A stretch of DNA of 64,000 nt, from contig JAUPSS010000009.1 in NCBI GenBank assembly GCA_040285825.1, positions 372,001 through 436,000 of the forward strand. Direction: 5' to 3'. This document shows positions 1-10,229 of this stretch, piece after piece (within the stretch, counting starts at the first letter, position 1; each line of letters begins with the position of its first letter). The notes under the pieces are model-generated. The model did not search any database. It was not told the DNA's origin and saw only the letters and a list, made by a program, of their open reading frames with translations. The DNA is from Eukaryota sp. TZLM1-RC (lineage: Eukaryota > Metamonada: BaSk clade). A program made the translations under genes and the position numbers.

Positions 1-3000
1 GAAAATATTCTTACAATTCAATCCTCTCATGAGATAATCGATTGTGCCTTCTCTTATTCTGGTGATGCGGTCACTTGTCTTCTTTCAAATAACCATATCT
101 ATCTTGTAAATTTACAAAGAAACTCTTTTTATCGTACTGTACCACCAGCTTCCAGTCCTATTTGTTTACTTGCAATAAGTAAACTGTATCGCAAGAATCG
201 ACACTACATATTGGCTAGCACATCCTCTGAAGTTTACCTTTTGGATCCATGTGCCACTCCAAATGAAGAAGTTCTCACTGTTATCCCGACATCGTCCCCT
301 ACTTTATGTATCTCTTTTCATCCCTCTCAACCCTATTTTGGGGTTCTTTCATCCACATCACTTGATGTTTACAACATTTTTTCATGTACATTGGTTCAAG
401 CCATTTCAAGTTCTCTAACTTCTTCTATAAGATCTCCTTTTCTAAACTTTTGTTTTACTAATAACTTTACCTACATCATTAATAACCAAGGTATTGTTAC
501 CTTAATTACCCCCTCTTTTTCTTTGTTTGCACACCTTTCTCTCCTTGAATCACCCCCTGCTTCCCTTCGTTTACTCTGTGAACCAAGTACTTCCTTACTT
601 GTTACCTTTGTTAGCAACACTTTATATCTTTCCGATACTTCTTCTCTGTCCTCAACCTTCACTATTATTAAATCAGTAACATTTCCTTCTCTTATTACTT
701 CTTGTTGCTTTGTTTCTGGTTCCTTGGTTGTTGTTGCTTGTCAAGACGGGTTTCGTCTGCTTTCGTTTACAAATGGTAAATTCGAACTGATTTCTTTTCG
801 TGGCATTGCTCCCAAAATTGTCACTGGGGGTGGTTGCAAATTAGGAATCATTGTGGACCCTTTCTCAAGCACTGGAAATGAGTTTTATAGTTTGTATTTA
901 GTTGATGTTTTCAATTTAGTCGAAAATGATAAGAAATTTCCGACTAAAAATACCCTAAAGTCTACTCAAATTATTGGTAGCGATACTATAGAAGTTCAGG
1001 TTGATAGACCAGAATTATCAAAAAGTCAACCATTTTCTTCCACCAGTCGTCGGGTTTCTGAGCTTGGTCGTGATGTTTCTGATACTGTTGGTTCAGGTAG
1101 ACCAGAATTATCAAAAAGTCAACCATTTTCTTCCACCAGTCGTCGGGTTTCTGAGCTTGGTCGTGATGTTTCTGATACTGTTGGTTCAGGTAGACCAGAA
1201 TTATCAAAAAGTCAACCATTTTCTTCCACCAGTCGTCGGGTTTCTGAGCTTGGTCGTGATGTTTCTGATACTGTTGGTTCAGGTAGACCAGAATTATCAA
1301 AAAGTCAACCATTTTCTTCCACCAGTCGTCGGGTTTCTGAGCTTGGTCGTGATGTTTCTGATACTGTTGGTTCAGGTAGACCAGAATTATCAAAAAGTCA
1401 ACCATTTTCTTCCACCAGTCGTCGGGTTTCTGAGCTTGGTCGTGATGTTTCTGATACTCCCTCTGTTCTTCACCATTATGATGATTTATTAAATTACCTT
1501 TCTAGGAACCATCAATTTCCTGCAGACCAGCGTTCCTTTGTCTATAAGTATTTGTGTTGCTTACCACTCAATGGAGAAGCTTTTGAATCTTTGTATTCCA
1601 AAGTCGGTGCGTCCTTTGGTGGTTTACGAAAGTGCCAAAAATTAGTAAAGTTATTAGAAGCTCTCAACCCAGAACTTATCAAAATTTCTGCAGTTTTTGA
1701 TTTTTCAAAACTTTTTTCTGTTTTTAGCATCATTTTCAAGCAAGAAATAGAGTTATTTGAATTCACTCTGTTTCTTTTGTTTAACTACTGTAGAGGATTT
1801 TTCGATTACCGACCTCATATTCCAATTCATTTACTTGGATCATGCTCTTCTTTATTATTCAAAGTTAATCCTCAAGTATTTAATTTTTTGACTGAAAAAG
1901 AATTCAATGTGGCGTATTTATTTTGGAAACCTTTTTCAACTTTCTTTTCTTGTTGGTTCAATACTGATGAGGTCTTGAGAATTCTTGACCACATCTTGAC
2001 CCACAATCAAGTGTTTTTCCTTGTTTTTGCTGTTTCTTGCTATTCTATGTTAAAATCTGTTTTATTAGCACTGTCCACAAAAGAACAAGTTTTAAATGTA
2101 TTGATGAATAAACTTCCTATAGCCATTGATGATGCTATCGGAACTACTCTAAGAATTCTTGACTCAATTAACCCAACTATTTATTTTCCCCCTTTTGTAT
2201 TGAATTCGTTTTTCTATCTTCCTTCTGGTTCAGATACCTATCCAGCTTTAGCATTGGGTTCTCCTGTTGATCCTAATACTGCTCTAGAAACCTTTGAGCG
2301 GATAAGGGATGAGGAAAGTCTTTATTTGGATGATCAGTTATCTAGGTTAGAAGCTGAAGAAGTTAGAGAACGATTAGAGGAAATACAAGCCCAGAATACA
2401 AGTTATTTGAGCCAATTATCATACCTTAAAGAAATGGAAAGAGAATCTCTAAATAGATTGCAGCTTGAAGAGTCCTTCAAGCTCGCTAATCAAGCAAAGA
2501 AAGAGTCAAATGATAGACAAATGAGGTTTAGAGAGTTGGAGTTAAAAGAAGAAAGATCTTTAGCCATGGTAAAGACTCTTCAGGAATCTAGACAGCAAGG
2601 CTTGAATTACCTTGACCAAAAAGTTTCTGATCTACGAAGATTTAACAACCTCCAAGTGGAATCAAGAAGCGAAGAAGAAGCGTTGAGGAAAGCTCAATTA
2701 GATGTATTACAACGTGGAATTGATAGAGATAAGGAGATAGCCAGAGAAGCTTATGAAAGAAAGACAAAAGCAATGATTGACTCTGCAGCTCAAAAAAGGC
2801 AGGATGGTCAAAATGAAATGATTGAAAAGCTCAGACAGGAAGATGAATTGAGAGCGGTCAGATTAAAAGCTGCAGCAGAAAGAAGAAGGAACCTCACTCA
2901 ACAAGAACAAGATCTGGAACAAGAAATTCAAATTGAACATGACCTTCTCAAGGCTGAATTGGAAAGAAGAGCCATGGAGAGGAAGATTGAAAGTGAAGGA

Positions 3001-4110
3001 AGAACTAGAAGAGAAGAGGAGGAAGAAATGTTGTTAACAGAAAAAGCAATGGATCAGAACAGAAGGCGATTAGAATTGATTAAAAAGACTGAGCAAGAAA
3101 ATATGAATGAAATTTTGGAACAACGAACGAAAATTCATGATGAAGAGCTTAAAGAAAGGAAAAGAATTCTTGATCAAGAAAAACAACGAAGGCTCTTGGA
3201 GCTTGAGCAACAGTCTGCTGACCTTGAAAGAGGCGAAAGTGAATTAAAAAGGAGGTTATGGGAGACTGAAATAAGAGAAGAACTCAAGGTAGCTGAAGAA
3301 TCGGAGCAAAAAGAGGAAGAGCGGCTGAAAGAAGCCTTACTTGAGTTTGAAATGGCACGGAAAAGGGATAGAATGAAGGTTTCAGATGTTAGAAGGGTTC
3401 AAGAAGAGCTCAAAAATAGACTTGATTTTGAACGGGAAATTTTGAGGGAAAGTGCAAATATTCGTGCACAAGAACGTGATACTTTTGACCGTTTCCGAAG
3501 AGATTTAAGGACCAGAACCGATGCTGAATTGGTCGAAATTCAACGTCGACACTCTCATGCTCTGGAGATGCTTAAATTAGAACGTGAAAAGAAATTAATG
3601 GAGCTTCCTGATGAAGAAAGAAGGAAAGTTTACAGGGAGATGTTACCCAAATTGGAAGAAGAGAGGAAAAGACTCGCAGTGCATCTGTCCACTGCCAAGG
3701 AAACCCATCAAGAAGCTCTTCAAGAGGTTCTACCTTCCCCATCGGCCTATTCTACAATGTCAACACCTCAGTCTACTGTAAGTACTATATCCCCTACCTC
3801 TGAGTCATCTGAAATGCCAAATACCACTCCTTTTCAATTAGTTGATGTCACTGCTCCTCCTGAATCAAATACTCAATTTAGGCCTCAAAGAGTTGTTTAT
3901 CCAGTCAGTTCAAGCTCCGACAGTCGACGAACGAGAAGATTTTTCTTGGGTAGTGGTCAAGGTACCAGCAGCCAGTATTCGGAACCTTCTGTACAAGATA
4001 CAAGTTCGTTTGAAGGACCAGGAGTACGAGCGTCTAGGTTCCTAGATCAGTTAAGAAAAGAAGCCCAACAAGCCCTACATTCGGAATCTTTGGGCTCTGA
4101 GTTGAGTTGA
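1..4110 (+). CDS. TBC1D31: TBC1D31 (WDR67)-like protein: WD40, TBC-like domain, coiled coil (5' partial)
   Basis: The reading frame is open from base 1, so the gene starts before the window; the first ATG inside the window would not be the real start. The order of regions matches TBC1D31: an N-terminal WD40-type propeller (up to about base 930), a serine-rich linker, a Rab-GAP-TBC-like domain that begins with FVYKYLCCLP (about 1530-2230), and a long charged coiled coil (about 2270-3720) with an ERIRDEE-like entry, ending in a Ser/Thr-rich tail. In animals TBC1D31 sits at centriolar satellites and the ciliary base and the TBC domain lacks catalytic residues; I infer a similar scaffold role. 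The linker holds five perfect copies of a 31-residue unit (see repeat entry). It stops at TGA 4108-4110. Orthology is an eye match of domain order plus the TBC start and the coiled-coil entry. Confidence 0.75.
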   Translation, partial: ENILTIQSSHEIIDCAFSYSGDAVTCLLSNNHIYLVNLQRNSFYRTVPPASSPICLLAISKLYRKNRHYILASTSSEVYLLDPCATPNEEVLTVIPTSSPTLCISFHPSQPYFGVLSSTSLDVYNIFSCTLVQAISSSLTSSIRSPFLNFCFTNNFTYIINNQGIVTLITPSFSLFAHLSLLESPPASLRLLCEPSTSLLVTFVSNTLYLSDTSSLSSTFTIIKSVTFPSLITSCCFVSGSLVVVACQDGFRLLSFTNGKFELISFRGIAPKIVTGGGCKLGIIVDPFSSTGNEFYSLYLVDVFNLVENDKKFPTKNTLKSTQIIGSDTIEVQVDRPELSKSQPFSSTSRRVSELGRDVSDTVGSGRPELSKSQPFSSTSRRVSELGRDVSDTVGSGRPELSKSQPFSSTSRRVSELGRDVSDTVGSGRPELSKSQPFSSTSRRVSELGRDVSDTVGSGRPELSKSQPFSSTSRRVSELGRDVSDTPSVLHHYDDLLNYLSRNHQFPADQRSFVYKYLCCLPLNGEAFESLYSKVGASFGGLRKCQKLVKLLEALNPELIKISAVFDFSKLFSVFSIIFKQEIELFEFTLFLLFNYCRGFFDYRPHIPIHLLGSCSSLLFKVNPQVFNFLTEKEFNVAYLFWKPFSTFFSCWFNTDEVLRILDHILTHNQVFFLVFAVSCYSMLKSVLLALSTKEQVLNVLMNKLPIAIDDAIGTTLRILDSINPTIYFPPFVLNSFFYLPSGSDTYPALALGSPVDPNTALETFERIRDEESLYLDDQLSRLEAEEVRERLEEIQAQNTSYLSQLSYLKEMERESLNRLQLEESFKLANQAKKESNDRQMRFRELELKEERSLAMVKTLQESRQQGLNYLDQKVSDLRRFNNLQVESRSEEEALRKAQLDVLQRGIDRDKEIAREAYERKTKAMIDSAAQKRQDGQNEMIEKLRQEDELRAVRLKAAAERRRNLTQQEQDLEQEIQIEHDLLKAELERRAMERKIESEGRTRREEEEEMLLTEKAMDQNRRRLELIKKTEQENMNEILEQRTKIHDEELKERKRILDQEKQRRLLELEQQSADLERGESELKRRLWETEIREELKVAEESEQKEEERLKEALLEFEMARKRDRMKVSDVRRVQEELKNRLDFEREILRESANIRAQERDTFDRFRRDLRTRTDAELVEIQRRHSHALEMLKLEREKKLMELPDEERRKVYREMLPKLEEERKRLAVHLSTAKETHQEALQEVLPSPSAYSTMSTPQSTVSTISPTSESSEMPNTTPFQLVDVTAPPESNTQFRPQRVVYPVSSSSDSRRTRRFFLGSGQGTSSQYSEPSVQDTSSFEGPGVRASRFLDQLRKEAQQALHSESLGSELS
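1006..1458 (+). repeat. 93-bp coding minisatellite, 4.9 copies
   Basis: Units start at 1006, 1099, 1192, 1285 and 1378; the last unit is 81 bp. By eye the copies are identical at the DNA level, which means recent expansion or homogenisation. Each unit encodes 31 residues starting RPELSKSQPFSSTSRRVSEL, a serine-rich basic segment between the propeller and the TBC-like domain of the TBC1D31-like protein. The unit length is a multiple of three and contains no stop in other frames, so long shadow frames run across it on both strands. Confidence 0.97.
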
Positions 4111-4176
4111 TGGTGATTTTGCTTTGGTGGTTTGTTTTTTAGTTGGTGATTTTGCTTTGGTGGTTTGTTTTTTAGT
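4111..4176 (+). repeat. 33-bp tandem duplication just after the stop codon
   Basis: Two adjacent identical 33-bp units (4111-4143 and 4144-4176), starting TGGTGATTTTGCTTTGG, follow the TBC1D31-like stop codon directly. A partial third start (TGGTG) follows. This is probably replication slippage in the 3' untranslated region. Confidence 0.9.
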
Positions 4177-4679
4177 TGGTGTTTTTGTATTCTATTATAT
4201 GTTGTATTGATTTAATTGATATGTTTACATTTGATTTTTGAGTTTCAAAATTTGTTCTAGAAAGAGTTATAAAGTTATTTCTTTTATCTTGTATTGAGTT
4301 TTTTGTTAAGTTTGTTGGAGTTTAATCAACAATATGCATTTTTGAGAGTCTCTTAGGACTTAAGAACAGCAATTACTGGTGGTCCCACGTGGTCTTTGAT
4401 AAATCCATTCTCGTCCAAAAATGCCCGTTTTGTCACAAAAAACAGCAGCAGTTTTCGTACTGCATGTTCCTACTAGTGTTCATTGCGGGCTGACAGATCA
4501 TTCGCTAAAGTAAACGTCGACGTTATTTGTCCTCTCCCTGAAGACCAAGACGACCACATATACAACCACCAAATACATCAGAAATAATGACAACTTCTTG
4601 GTTATTGACCCATTATAATTGTTCTTCATACATGAGTTTTTGCAAGTCTTCAACCTCTTTTCCCTCATCTAATTCAGCT
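4177..4679. other. Intergenic, no gene seen
   Basis: T-rich 3' flank of the upstream gene up to about 4340, then sequence with no convincing open frame on either strand. Recognisable retroelement sequence begins near 4680. Confidence 0.6.
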
Positions 4680-5310
4680 TTTGAGTAATTTTTCAAGTGG
4701 AAGTTCATTTTTTGTTTTCGTTTCAATATCAAATGCAACAACTGTCCTTGGAATTCTACTATCATTCAGTTCAGCAATATTGTTTATTGTTATCATCAGT
4801 TTTTTAGCATTGTTGGCTTTTCTTGTTCTTTGTTTTTCCCACTGGTCTTGGGTTTTTTGGACTGAAGATCAATTTTTGGGGTTTTGACATCAATTCGATG
4901 TATAGCTCAGGTATTTAAAATAACACCTTCTTTTGAATTTTTGAGCAGTAATTTCTCAGCTGACCATAAAGCCCTTTGAGTCATATGAAGATTAAGTTTA
5001 CGTCGCTTCTGCCTGGCAGAAAGATTTGATGGTAAACTTTTATTGAATTTTTTGAATATTACATTTTGTTCTGTATTAATTGGTACAGAAGTTGAAACAC
5101 TGCTATGTGAATGGCTACTTTTATGTATAGTGTTGGGTTTTCTAGTTTTTGAGGTAATTTTTGTTAAACGCAAATATTACATTTCTACATCCACCGATAA
5201 AGCACATGAAGTAAGAATAGAGGCCTTGGTCCAACATAAACCGCCAAAATGTGGACTAAGGTAAGCATGATCAACAATTTGGGACATTTTATATCCCAGT
5301 AATTCATAAC
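4680..5310 (-). mobile_element. Composite non-LTR retrotransposon relic (linker plus thumb-region fragments)
   Basis: On the minus strand 5310-5176 encodes a broken version of the segment that follows the reverse transcriptase core (read as HAYLSPHFGGLCWTKAS, then a frameshift). It aligns by eye with the copy at 53504-53380 (HAYLSPHYGGIGWTKAS). At about 5173 it joins a second segment (PINTEQNVIFKKF, then SARQKRRKLN), which also occurs at 11985-11770 beside the Ulp1-like domain. The two parts come from different places of the element, so this is a rearranged, dead copy. It ends 11 bp before the start codon of the next gene and may contribute to its promoter region. Confidence 0.75.
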
Positions 5311-5320
5311 TTTTTGCTTA

Positions 5321-6502
5321 ATGTTTACTTATATCCTCTTCTTATCACTCTTATGCTCTTTTGTAACTACTTCTACTCGATTTGTCCTCTCTGACAGTCT
5401 TTATATTGAAGCTGAGTTACCTGGCCTTCACGATGACCGAATAGTTCATGTAGTCACTGGCCAAGTGGACGAGAACTCTCACATTGATGCTATTTTGTTC
5501 TATGTATCAGACAGACTTCGTTCTGGCAATATGGACATGGTTGATTTTCGTTCGTCTTCTTATGACCACACCTTGGTATTTAAACATAGAGTCTTTTATG
5601 ACATTGTATCCGGACCACGTATTTGGCAAGGACCTCAAGGCTTTCATCCCATCAAAAGCACAGGGTATTCTGAGGTTTTTGATTCCATCACTATTTCATC
5701 AGACCGGCACCGTGAATCATGTCGCAGCGGTGGCTGGTCTTATGGTCGTTGGTTTTATAAAGATTGGGCTGATTCACAGGCTTTTGTTGCTACTGACATC
5801 AATAACAATGGTAAACTTGATGTAGTTATTGTCTCAGCAACTGGAAGCTGTGATTTTGACCATTGTTCTAACCCCTACATGGGAACTGTCTATTGCAGTC
5901 GTCTGGGAAGGAATCCCCACATCAATGTCAAAGCTTGGATTCTATACGACGTTCAACCTGATGGTAGCTTTACCAGCATGGTTGAGGGAGATGACGTAGT
6001 ATTCAACACTACCAGCATTGGTGCAAGACAGCAAAGAGTGGGTGTGACTGCTTCTGTTCAGGCCAGTAATGAATGTGGGAGTAGCCATCTACTCACTATC
6101 TTCCATGGTCAGACTATGATGAAATTCTGTTTGTCTGGTGACGCTACCCTCAACGCGATTCAGCAAGGACGGGTTAATGTACCTTCTGTTTCCCCCTATT
6201 CAACCAGTACTTTTTTGAACTTAAAAGGAGAACTACATTATTTATTGGTTAATAGAGGTGGCGAGTGGTTTCTAAACAATATTGATTTTTCCAAAACATA
6301 TGATGGGACTTTTCAATTGGACAATGCAGCCAGCATTGCTGTAACAGGTGTGGACTTTGATGGTGATGAGGTTGATGACTTGATTGTTGTTGATTGTCCT
6401 AGCACAGGTTTTAGATGTAGAATTAGGCATGGAACCTTGTTTTCTGATGATTATGTTGACTATAAGCTTATAGATGAGAATTTTATCAATGAATTAATCT
6501 AA
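5321..6502 (+). CDS. Secreted FG-GAP/VCBS-type beta-propeller protein
   Basis: 393 residues. The ATG at 5321 opens a clear signal peptide (residues 1-18, hydrophobic core YILFLSLLCSFV), so the protein enters the secretory pathway. Two calcium-loop motifs of the FG-GAP/VCBS kind are visible: DINNNGKLD at residues 159-167 and DFDGDEVDD at 345-353, each followed by a hydrophobic strand (VVIV, LIVV). Several cysteines fit an oxidised extracellular fold. No C-terminal membrane segment is seen. Such repeats form integrin-alpha-like propellers used in adhesion or ligand binding; the exact role here is unknown. The coding frame is intact, unlike the retroelement debris on both sides. Confidence 0.7.
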   Translation: MFTYILFLSLLCSFVTTSTRFVLSDSLYIEAELPGLHDDRIVHVVTGQVDENSHIDAILFYVSDRLRSGNMDMVDFRSSSYDHTLVFKHRVFYDIVSGPRIWQGPQGFHPIKSTGYSEVFDSITISSDRHRESCRSGGWSYGRWFYKDWADSQAFVATDINNNGKLDVVIVSATGSCDFDHCSNPYMGTVYCSRLGRNPHINVKAWILYDVQPDGSFTSMVEGDDVVFNTTSIGARQQRVGVTASVQASNECGSSHLLTIFHGQTMMKFCLSGDATLNAIQQGRVNVPSVSPYSTSTFLNLKGELHYLLVNRGGEWFLNNIDFSKTYDGTFQLDNAASIAVTGVDFDGDEVDDLIVVDCPSTGFRCRIRHGTLFSDDYVDYKLIDENFINELI

Positions 6503-6929
6503 TTTGTAGTTAATTTTGCTATTGTAATGGTTTTAAGTGTTGGTGTTGGTTAACATTGTACATTTGTAAAATAGAGCGGTCAAGAGGTACTTTTTATCAA
6601 ATTGTTCTACGTCCAGATAACTGGATTTTCACAGAGATAATCAAATCTTATAGATCATCAAAATGCCTCTACAAGGGATTTGTTTCTTTAGATTCCAATT
6701 TTGTATAGTTCTTAAATTTTGTTTTTCAAGGATTTGAACGTAATCAACATCATAATCATATTTTTTGGCCATTAAATCATTTTTTATGCTCTTCTTTTTT
6801 CGTTTGAAATTTTTATAAGCATTCGGATCCTTTGAATCAACATTTCGTATTCCCCTCTTCGAATGTTTTGCACACAAGCAGCACAACTTTTACTGATGCG
6901 GTACTCATCTACCAAGTACACTTTGATGT
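6503..6929. other. Intergenic, possible repeat remnant
   Basis: Mostly non-coding. A short minus-strand frame (6886-6641) starts with a CxxC pair (MCCLCAKH) and is lysine-rich; it has no relative that I recognise and may be repeat-derived. Non-LTR element sequence starts near 6930. Confidence 0.4.
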
Positions 6930-7340
6930 TAGCATTTATTTATTTTATAGCAATTCGTAGTAAATATAAAGCAAAATTGGTTTCCTTGATTGCTGAATCT
7001 CACACTCATTGTGTCCTTTGTCCTTTTGCTTTTTCCATACATGGTACCCTCGGACCACTTGTTTTATCTTTTTTGGATGATTTTGTTGAAATTGTAAAAC
7101 AACGTACAGGAAGAATTGTTGACAAAACGTTTTTGCAGAACAGAATTGTATTTTCAATTTTTAAAGGTGCTGTCCCGTTATTGTCTTCAGCTTTATTATC
7201 TCTTGGTTGCTTCTATGAAGGAAAAACTTCCAGTCAATTTTTGTTGACTGATTTGAGATATAAAGATTTAGAATTTTAATTTTTGTGTTTAGTTTTTGAA
7301 AGTAATAAATTAAAATTTTTTCTAAAAAAATCCTTTTTCA
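6930..7340 (+). mobile_element. 5'-truncated non-LTR retrotransposon, 3' end
   Basis: The frame ending at 7279 encodes the C-terminal end of the element protein: CPFAFSIHGTLGPLVLSFL, then NRIVFSIFKGAVPL and ALLSLG. It is closely related to the copy at 17876-18477, where the matching text is CPFAVSLHGTLGPLALSFL. An AT-rich 3' untranslated segment ending in short A runs follows (to about 7340). Only the region after the endonuclease motif is left, so the copy cannot be functional. Confidence 0.85.
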
Positions 7341-7429
7341 ATCATTCGGAGGCAATATTCTTAAAAAAATTATCTGAATTTAAAATACACATTCTTTGAA
7401 CATTCCAAAAACGAATGACCAAAATGTAT

Positions 7430-7784
7430 GAAGATGATCTTTTGCAAAATTTATGCAGTTCGATTGTTCTTTGTATGAAGATGTTCATTCATTATTATTA
7501 GAAAAAGGTGTGTACGAGAACAAACCGTCAGTTTCATCACTAGTTATCAACATTGTGCCATGAAGGTTTGGGCTATATGCCTATAATGAAGCTGTTGTAA
7601 CAAAAATGAGATTAAACCTGAATATTCCCTTTGACCGTCTTATATTGAAAAACATGTACTGTATTGACTACAGCTCATTTTGCGCCATGCTCTGAATTGT
7701 TCTAAACTGATAATTTATCGTTTTTCATCACCTGATGCTGTCAGAGACACTCTTTCAATATGGCAAGAAATGCAAGAATTCCAA
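7430..7784 (+). mobile_element. Non-LTR retrotransposon fragment (zinc-knuckle region, plus strand)
   Basis: Contains the zinc-knuckle neighbourhood of the main element family, read as LRHALNCSKLI and DAVRDT, with stops and frameshifts. It ends abruptly against an oppositely oriented fragment of the same region at about 7785, making a tail-to-tail inverted junction. Confidence 0.75.
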
Positions 7785-8532
7785 ACACATTGAATTCGAA
7801 CAAATACATTTTTCTTTAAATAATAATTGGTTAATGGGAATATTCAAATATAAATTCATTTTTGTTACAAACGCTTTATTAGTAGCACACAGTCCAAATC
7901 TTTGTGGTACAATGGTCACAAACATTGAAGAATCTCATGACTGGTTTTCACAAACACCTTTTTTCCAATAACAATGAGTGAAGATCTTGATTTAAAACAG
8001 CCGAGCTGCATTTATTTTTATAAAGATGATTTTCATACATTCCAGTCAATCGTTTCTGTAATGTTTGAAGAGTGTAATTCAAATTTTTATAATTCTTTTC
8101 GGGTATATTGCCATTGAGTGATTGGAAAAGTATCGATTCCATTTTCTACAATTATTGAAATTTCTTCAGTAAACATTTTCCCCAACTTTCTTCAGAGATA
8201 AGAGGATTTGTAGAACGAAATATATGATTAAAGTTGCAACTAAAACATAGTCATATATTGGTAAATTTAATTTGTTTCTGTACATCTAAAATCATCATTT
8301 GGTCAATTTTCTCGGATAGTAATTTCAATTTATCAAACAATTCATTGGTAACTTCATCATTATTTCCTAAAAAGGAACCACAATGACGAATAGCATCAGT
8401 TGAATATAACTTCCCTTGAATTTCAATTCCATCAACTATTGTTGAAACTGGAGAATTTGAAAGTAAAAGACATTTAACACATTTTTTGATTAACTCTCTT
8501 CTTTTAGTGAAATTTTCTGAATCTTTAGTCAT
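7785..8532 (-). mobile_element. Non-LTR retrotransposon fragment (RT thumb to zinc-knuckle region)
   Basis: Minus strand from 8532: KKCVKCLLL, VDGIEI and RHCGSFLGN fit the part just after the reverse transcriptase YxDD motif (the 'FLG' thumb segment). The following region to 7785 matches 53300-52920 and 43500-43770 by eye. Several stops and frameshifts interrupt it. The left end abuts the inverted fragment 7430-7784. Confidence 0.75.
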
Positions 8533-8723
8533 TAATTGTCTCGATGTGAAAGAGGCAGATTTTGGAGGCGTGGAGCTTTAGTTTTGTATTTGATGATTTT
8601 TTATTCCTTATTCGATAAATAAATAAAAAAGGCAAAATTGAAATACTATAAGTTTGAAATTGGACACAATTCCCCTTAGCCCAATTTTGCTCAACCCTCT
8701 CCCTCCATTTCAATACTGTAACA

Positions 8724-9491
8724 ATGAAACCTCACATCCTACCCCTTGAACCAGGGGCTGAAGTGGAACCACGATCTTCGTTTTTTTCATTATCTTCTGC
8801 TATCTATGCTGTTCTTTCCCTGGAAGGCGATGTAGTATCATTGTGTGGCTCAGCGATTGCCATATCAGAGAGACATCTTATTACTTTCTCTAGCACTTTG
8901 TCACGTGTATCATCTGATTCACTCAACATCAGTGTCACTAATCATCCCCAACTTCGAGGCCAATTACTATCTGTCCAAGTGAAAGCCATAGGACGATCGA
9001 ATGTATTGAATCACGTACCATCTGACGTTCAATGCCTCATTCCTAAAGTATTGAAAGTTGATTCTCAAAATAGAAACGTAGATGATTTGATGCTTTTACA
9101 AGCTGCTAAAGAGGAGATTCTCACCCCAATTTCCCAAGAACTCGTCACGAACCAATTTACCACCTCCCCAACTGAGTCAACCCCACCCAAAGTTTCTGTA
9201 ATTGGTTATTCCAGTCCCTTTGCAGTGACCACTGATGAATTTTCTAGAGAAAGTCAAGAGGCTATGTTGGACTTTATCAAGTGTCTTAGGGGACATCCCC
9301 GTAAGATGTTCTTTGATGATATTTTAGTTGAGAAGGACGATGAAGGCAGGTTATGCCTCTTGAACTTTGTACCCGATGTGCATCTTACCGGTGGTGTCGT
9401 AGTTGTGAAGAGTGGAGGTATCAGAGCTATTGGTCTTGTAAATGATGTTTCCAGAGGTTTAGTTTTTGTTAGCTTTTGGAATTTTGTATAA
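8724..9491 (+). CDS. Trypsin-fold protein, probably proteolytically inactive
   Basis: 255 residues from ATG 8724. Three landmarks of the chymotrypsin fold are in the right order: CGSAIAISERHLITFSS at 41-57 (where active enzymes have the strand before the catalytic His), DDLMLL at 120-125 (the D-I-A-L-L catalytic Asp motif), and LTGGVVVVKSGGIRAIGLVN at 221-240 (where active enzymes have GDSGGP). At the His position I see TFSS rather than TAAH, and at the Ser position T rather than S. No signal peptide or membrane segment is visible, so the protein is likely intracellular, as are many Trypsin_2-type pseudo-proteases. Fold assignment is by eye; a substrate or partner cannot be inferred. Confidence 0.5.
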   Translation: MKPHILPLEPGAEVEPRSSFFSLSSAIYAVLSLEGDVVSLCGSAIAISERHLITFSSTLSRVSSDSLNISVTNHPQLRGQLLSVQVKAIGRSNVLNHVPSDVQCLIPKVLKVDSQNRNVDDLMLLQAAKEEILTPISQELVTNQFTTSPTESTPPKVSVIGYSSPFAVTTDEFSRESQEAMLDFIKCLRGHPRKMFFDDILVEKDDEGRLCLLNFVPDVHLTGGVVVVKSGGIRAIGLVNDVSRGLVFVSFWNFV

Positions 9492-10229
9492 ATTTTGTTT
9501 GAAAATTTTGCTGTTGATGACAAAGTGCAGAGCATTTGATAGAACAAAAAACACTTTTACCATAATTTTCATTCGTATCGCATGAAATTTGTGTCTCACC
9601 AATCTTTCACCACTTCACCAGTGCAACATTCAACCAACAATAAACCTGAGCATAACCTCATATATTTCACTTTTTAATGATCTCGGTAAGGTCATAGTAC
9701 TGTTGTGATCCGCGTTGATTTGATCCAGTGGCCTGTTTTGTTGTTTATTATCTATTGATTCCATCATTACAACTGTTGTTCATTGGAAGTTTCAAGAACA
9801 ACCAGTTAATTGATTATGAATTAGAAACAAAATTCACCATTACATTCAAATCAAACACAAACACAATTTTGCTCAAACAACAAAGAGTAAACTTGCTTCC
9901 ACTTCCGCCGTAAATAACCAAATTAGGTAAATAACAATGCTTAATTCATCAAGCAAATACAAAACGTCTCACCTGCTGACGTGTCACCTGCTGAGCTTCG
10001 CCATGATAGTTTGTGATCGTTGAATGAATGTTCAGTATGAGAAGAAAGGGAAGAAATGATAGAAAAATCAATAGACATATCCTTCCAAGTAATCTCTCAC
10101 TTCAATTTAGACCAGAAAAAGGGCAATTCCTTTGAACAAAAGTTTTATTATAAAATAAAAATTAATGAAAAACATAGAAATAAATTACAATATTTGAATC
10201 TTCAACAGATATTTTGAAACTACAACGTG
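9492..10229. other. Intergenic, no gene seen
   Basis: About 740 bp between a plus- and a minus-strand gene (convergent). There is no convincing coding frame; a 61-codon plus frame at 9728-9913 lacks an ATG at its start and resembles nothing. A small repeat of TCACCTGCTGA occurs twice near 9970-9995. Confidence 0.5.

Noticed and set aside
986-1492. Long open frames on both strands over the 93-bp repeats (163 codons in another plus frame, 139 on minus)
   Set aside because: They exist only because the repeat unit is a multiple of three and lacks stops in those frames; they lie inside the TBC1D31-like coding frame.
9728-9913. 61-codon plus frame as a small gene
   Set aside because: Opens at a GTG, is short and has no recognisable feature.
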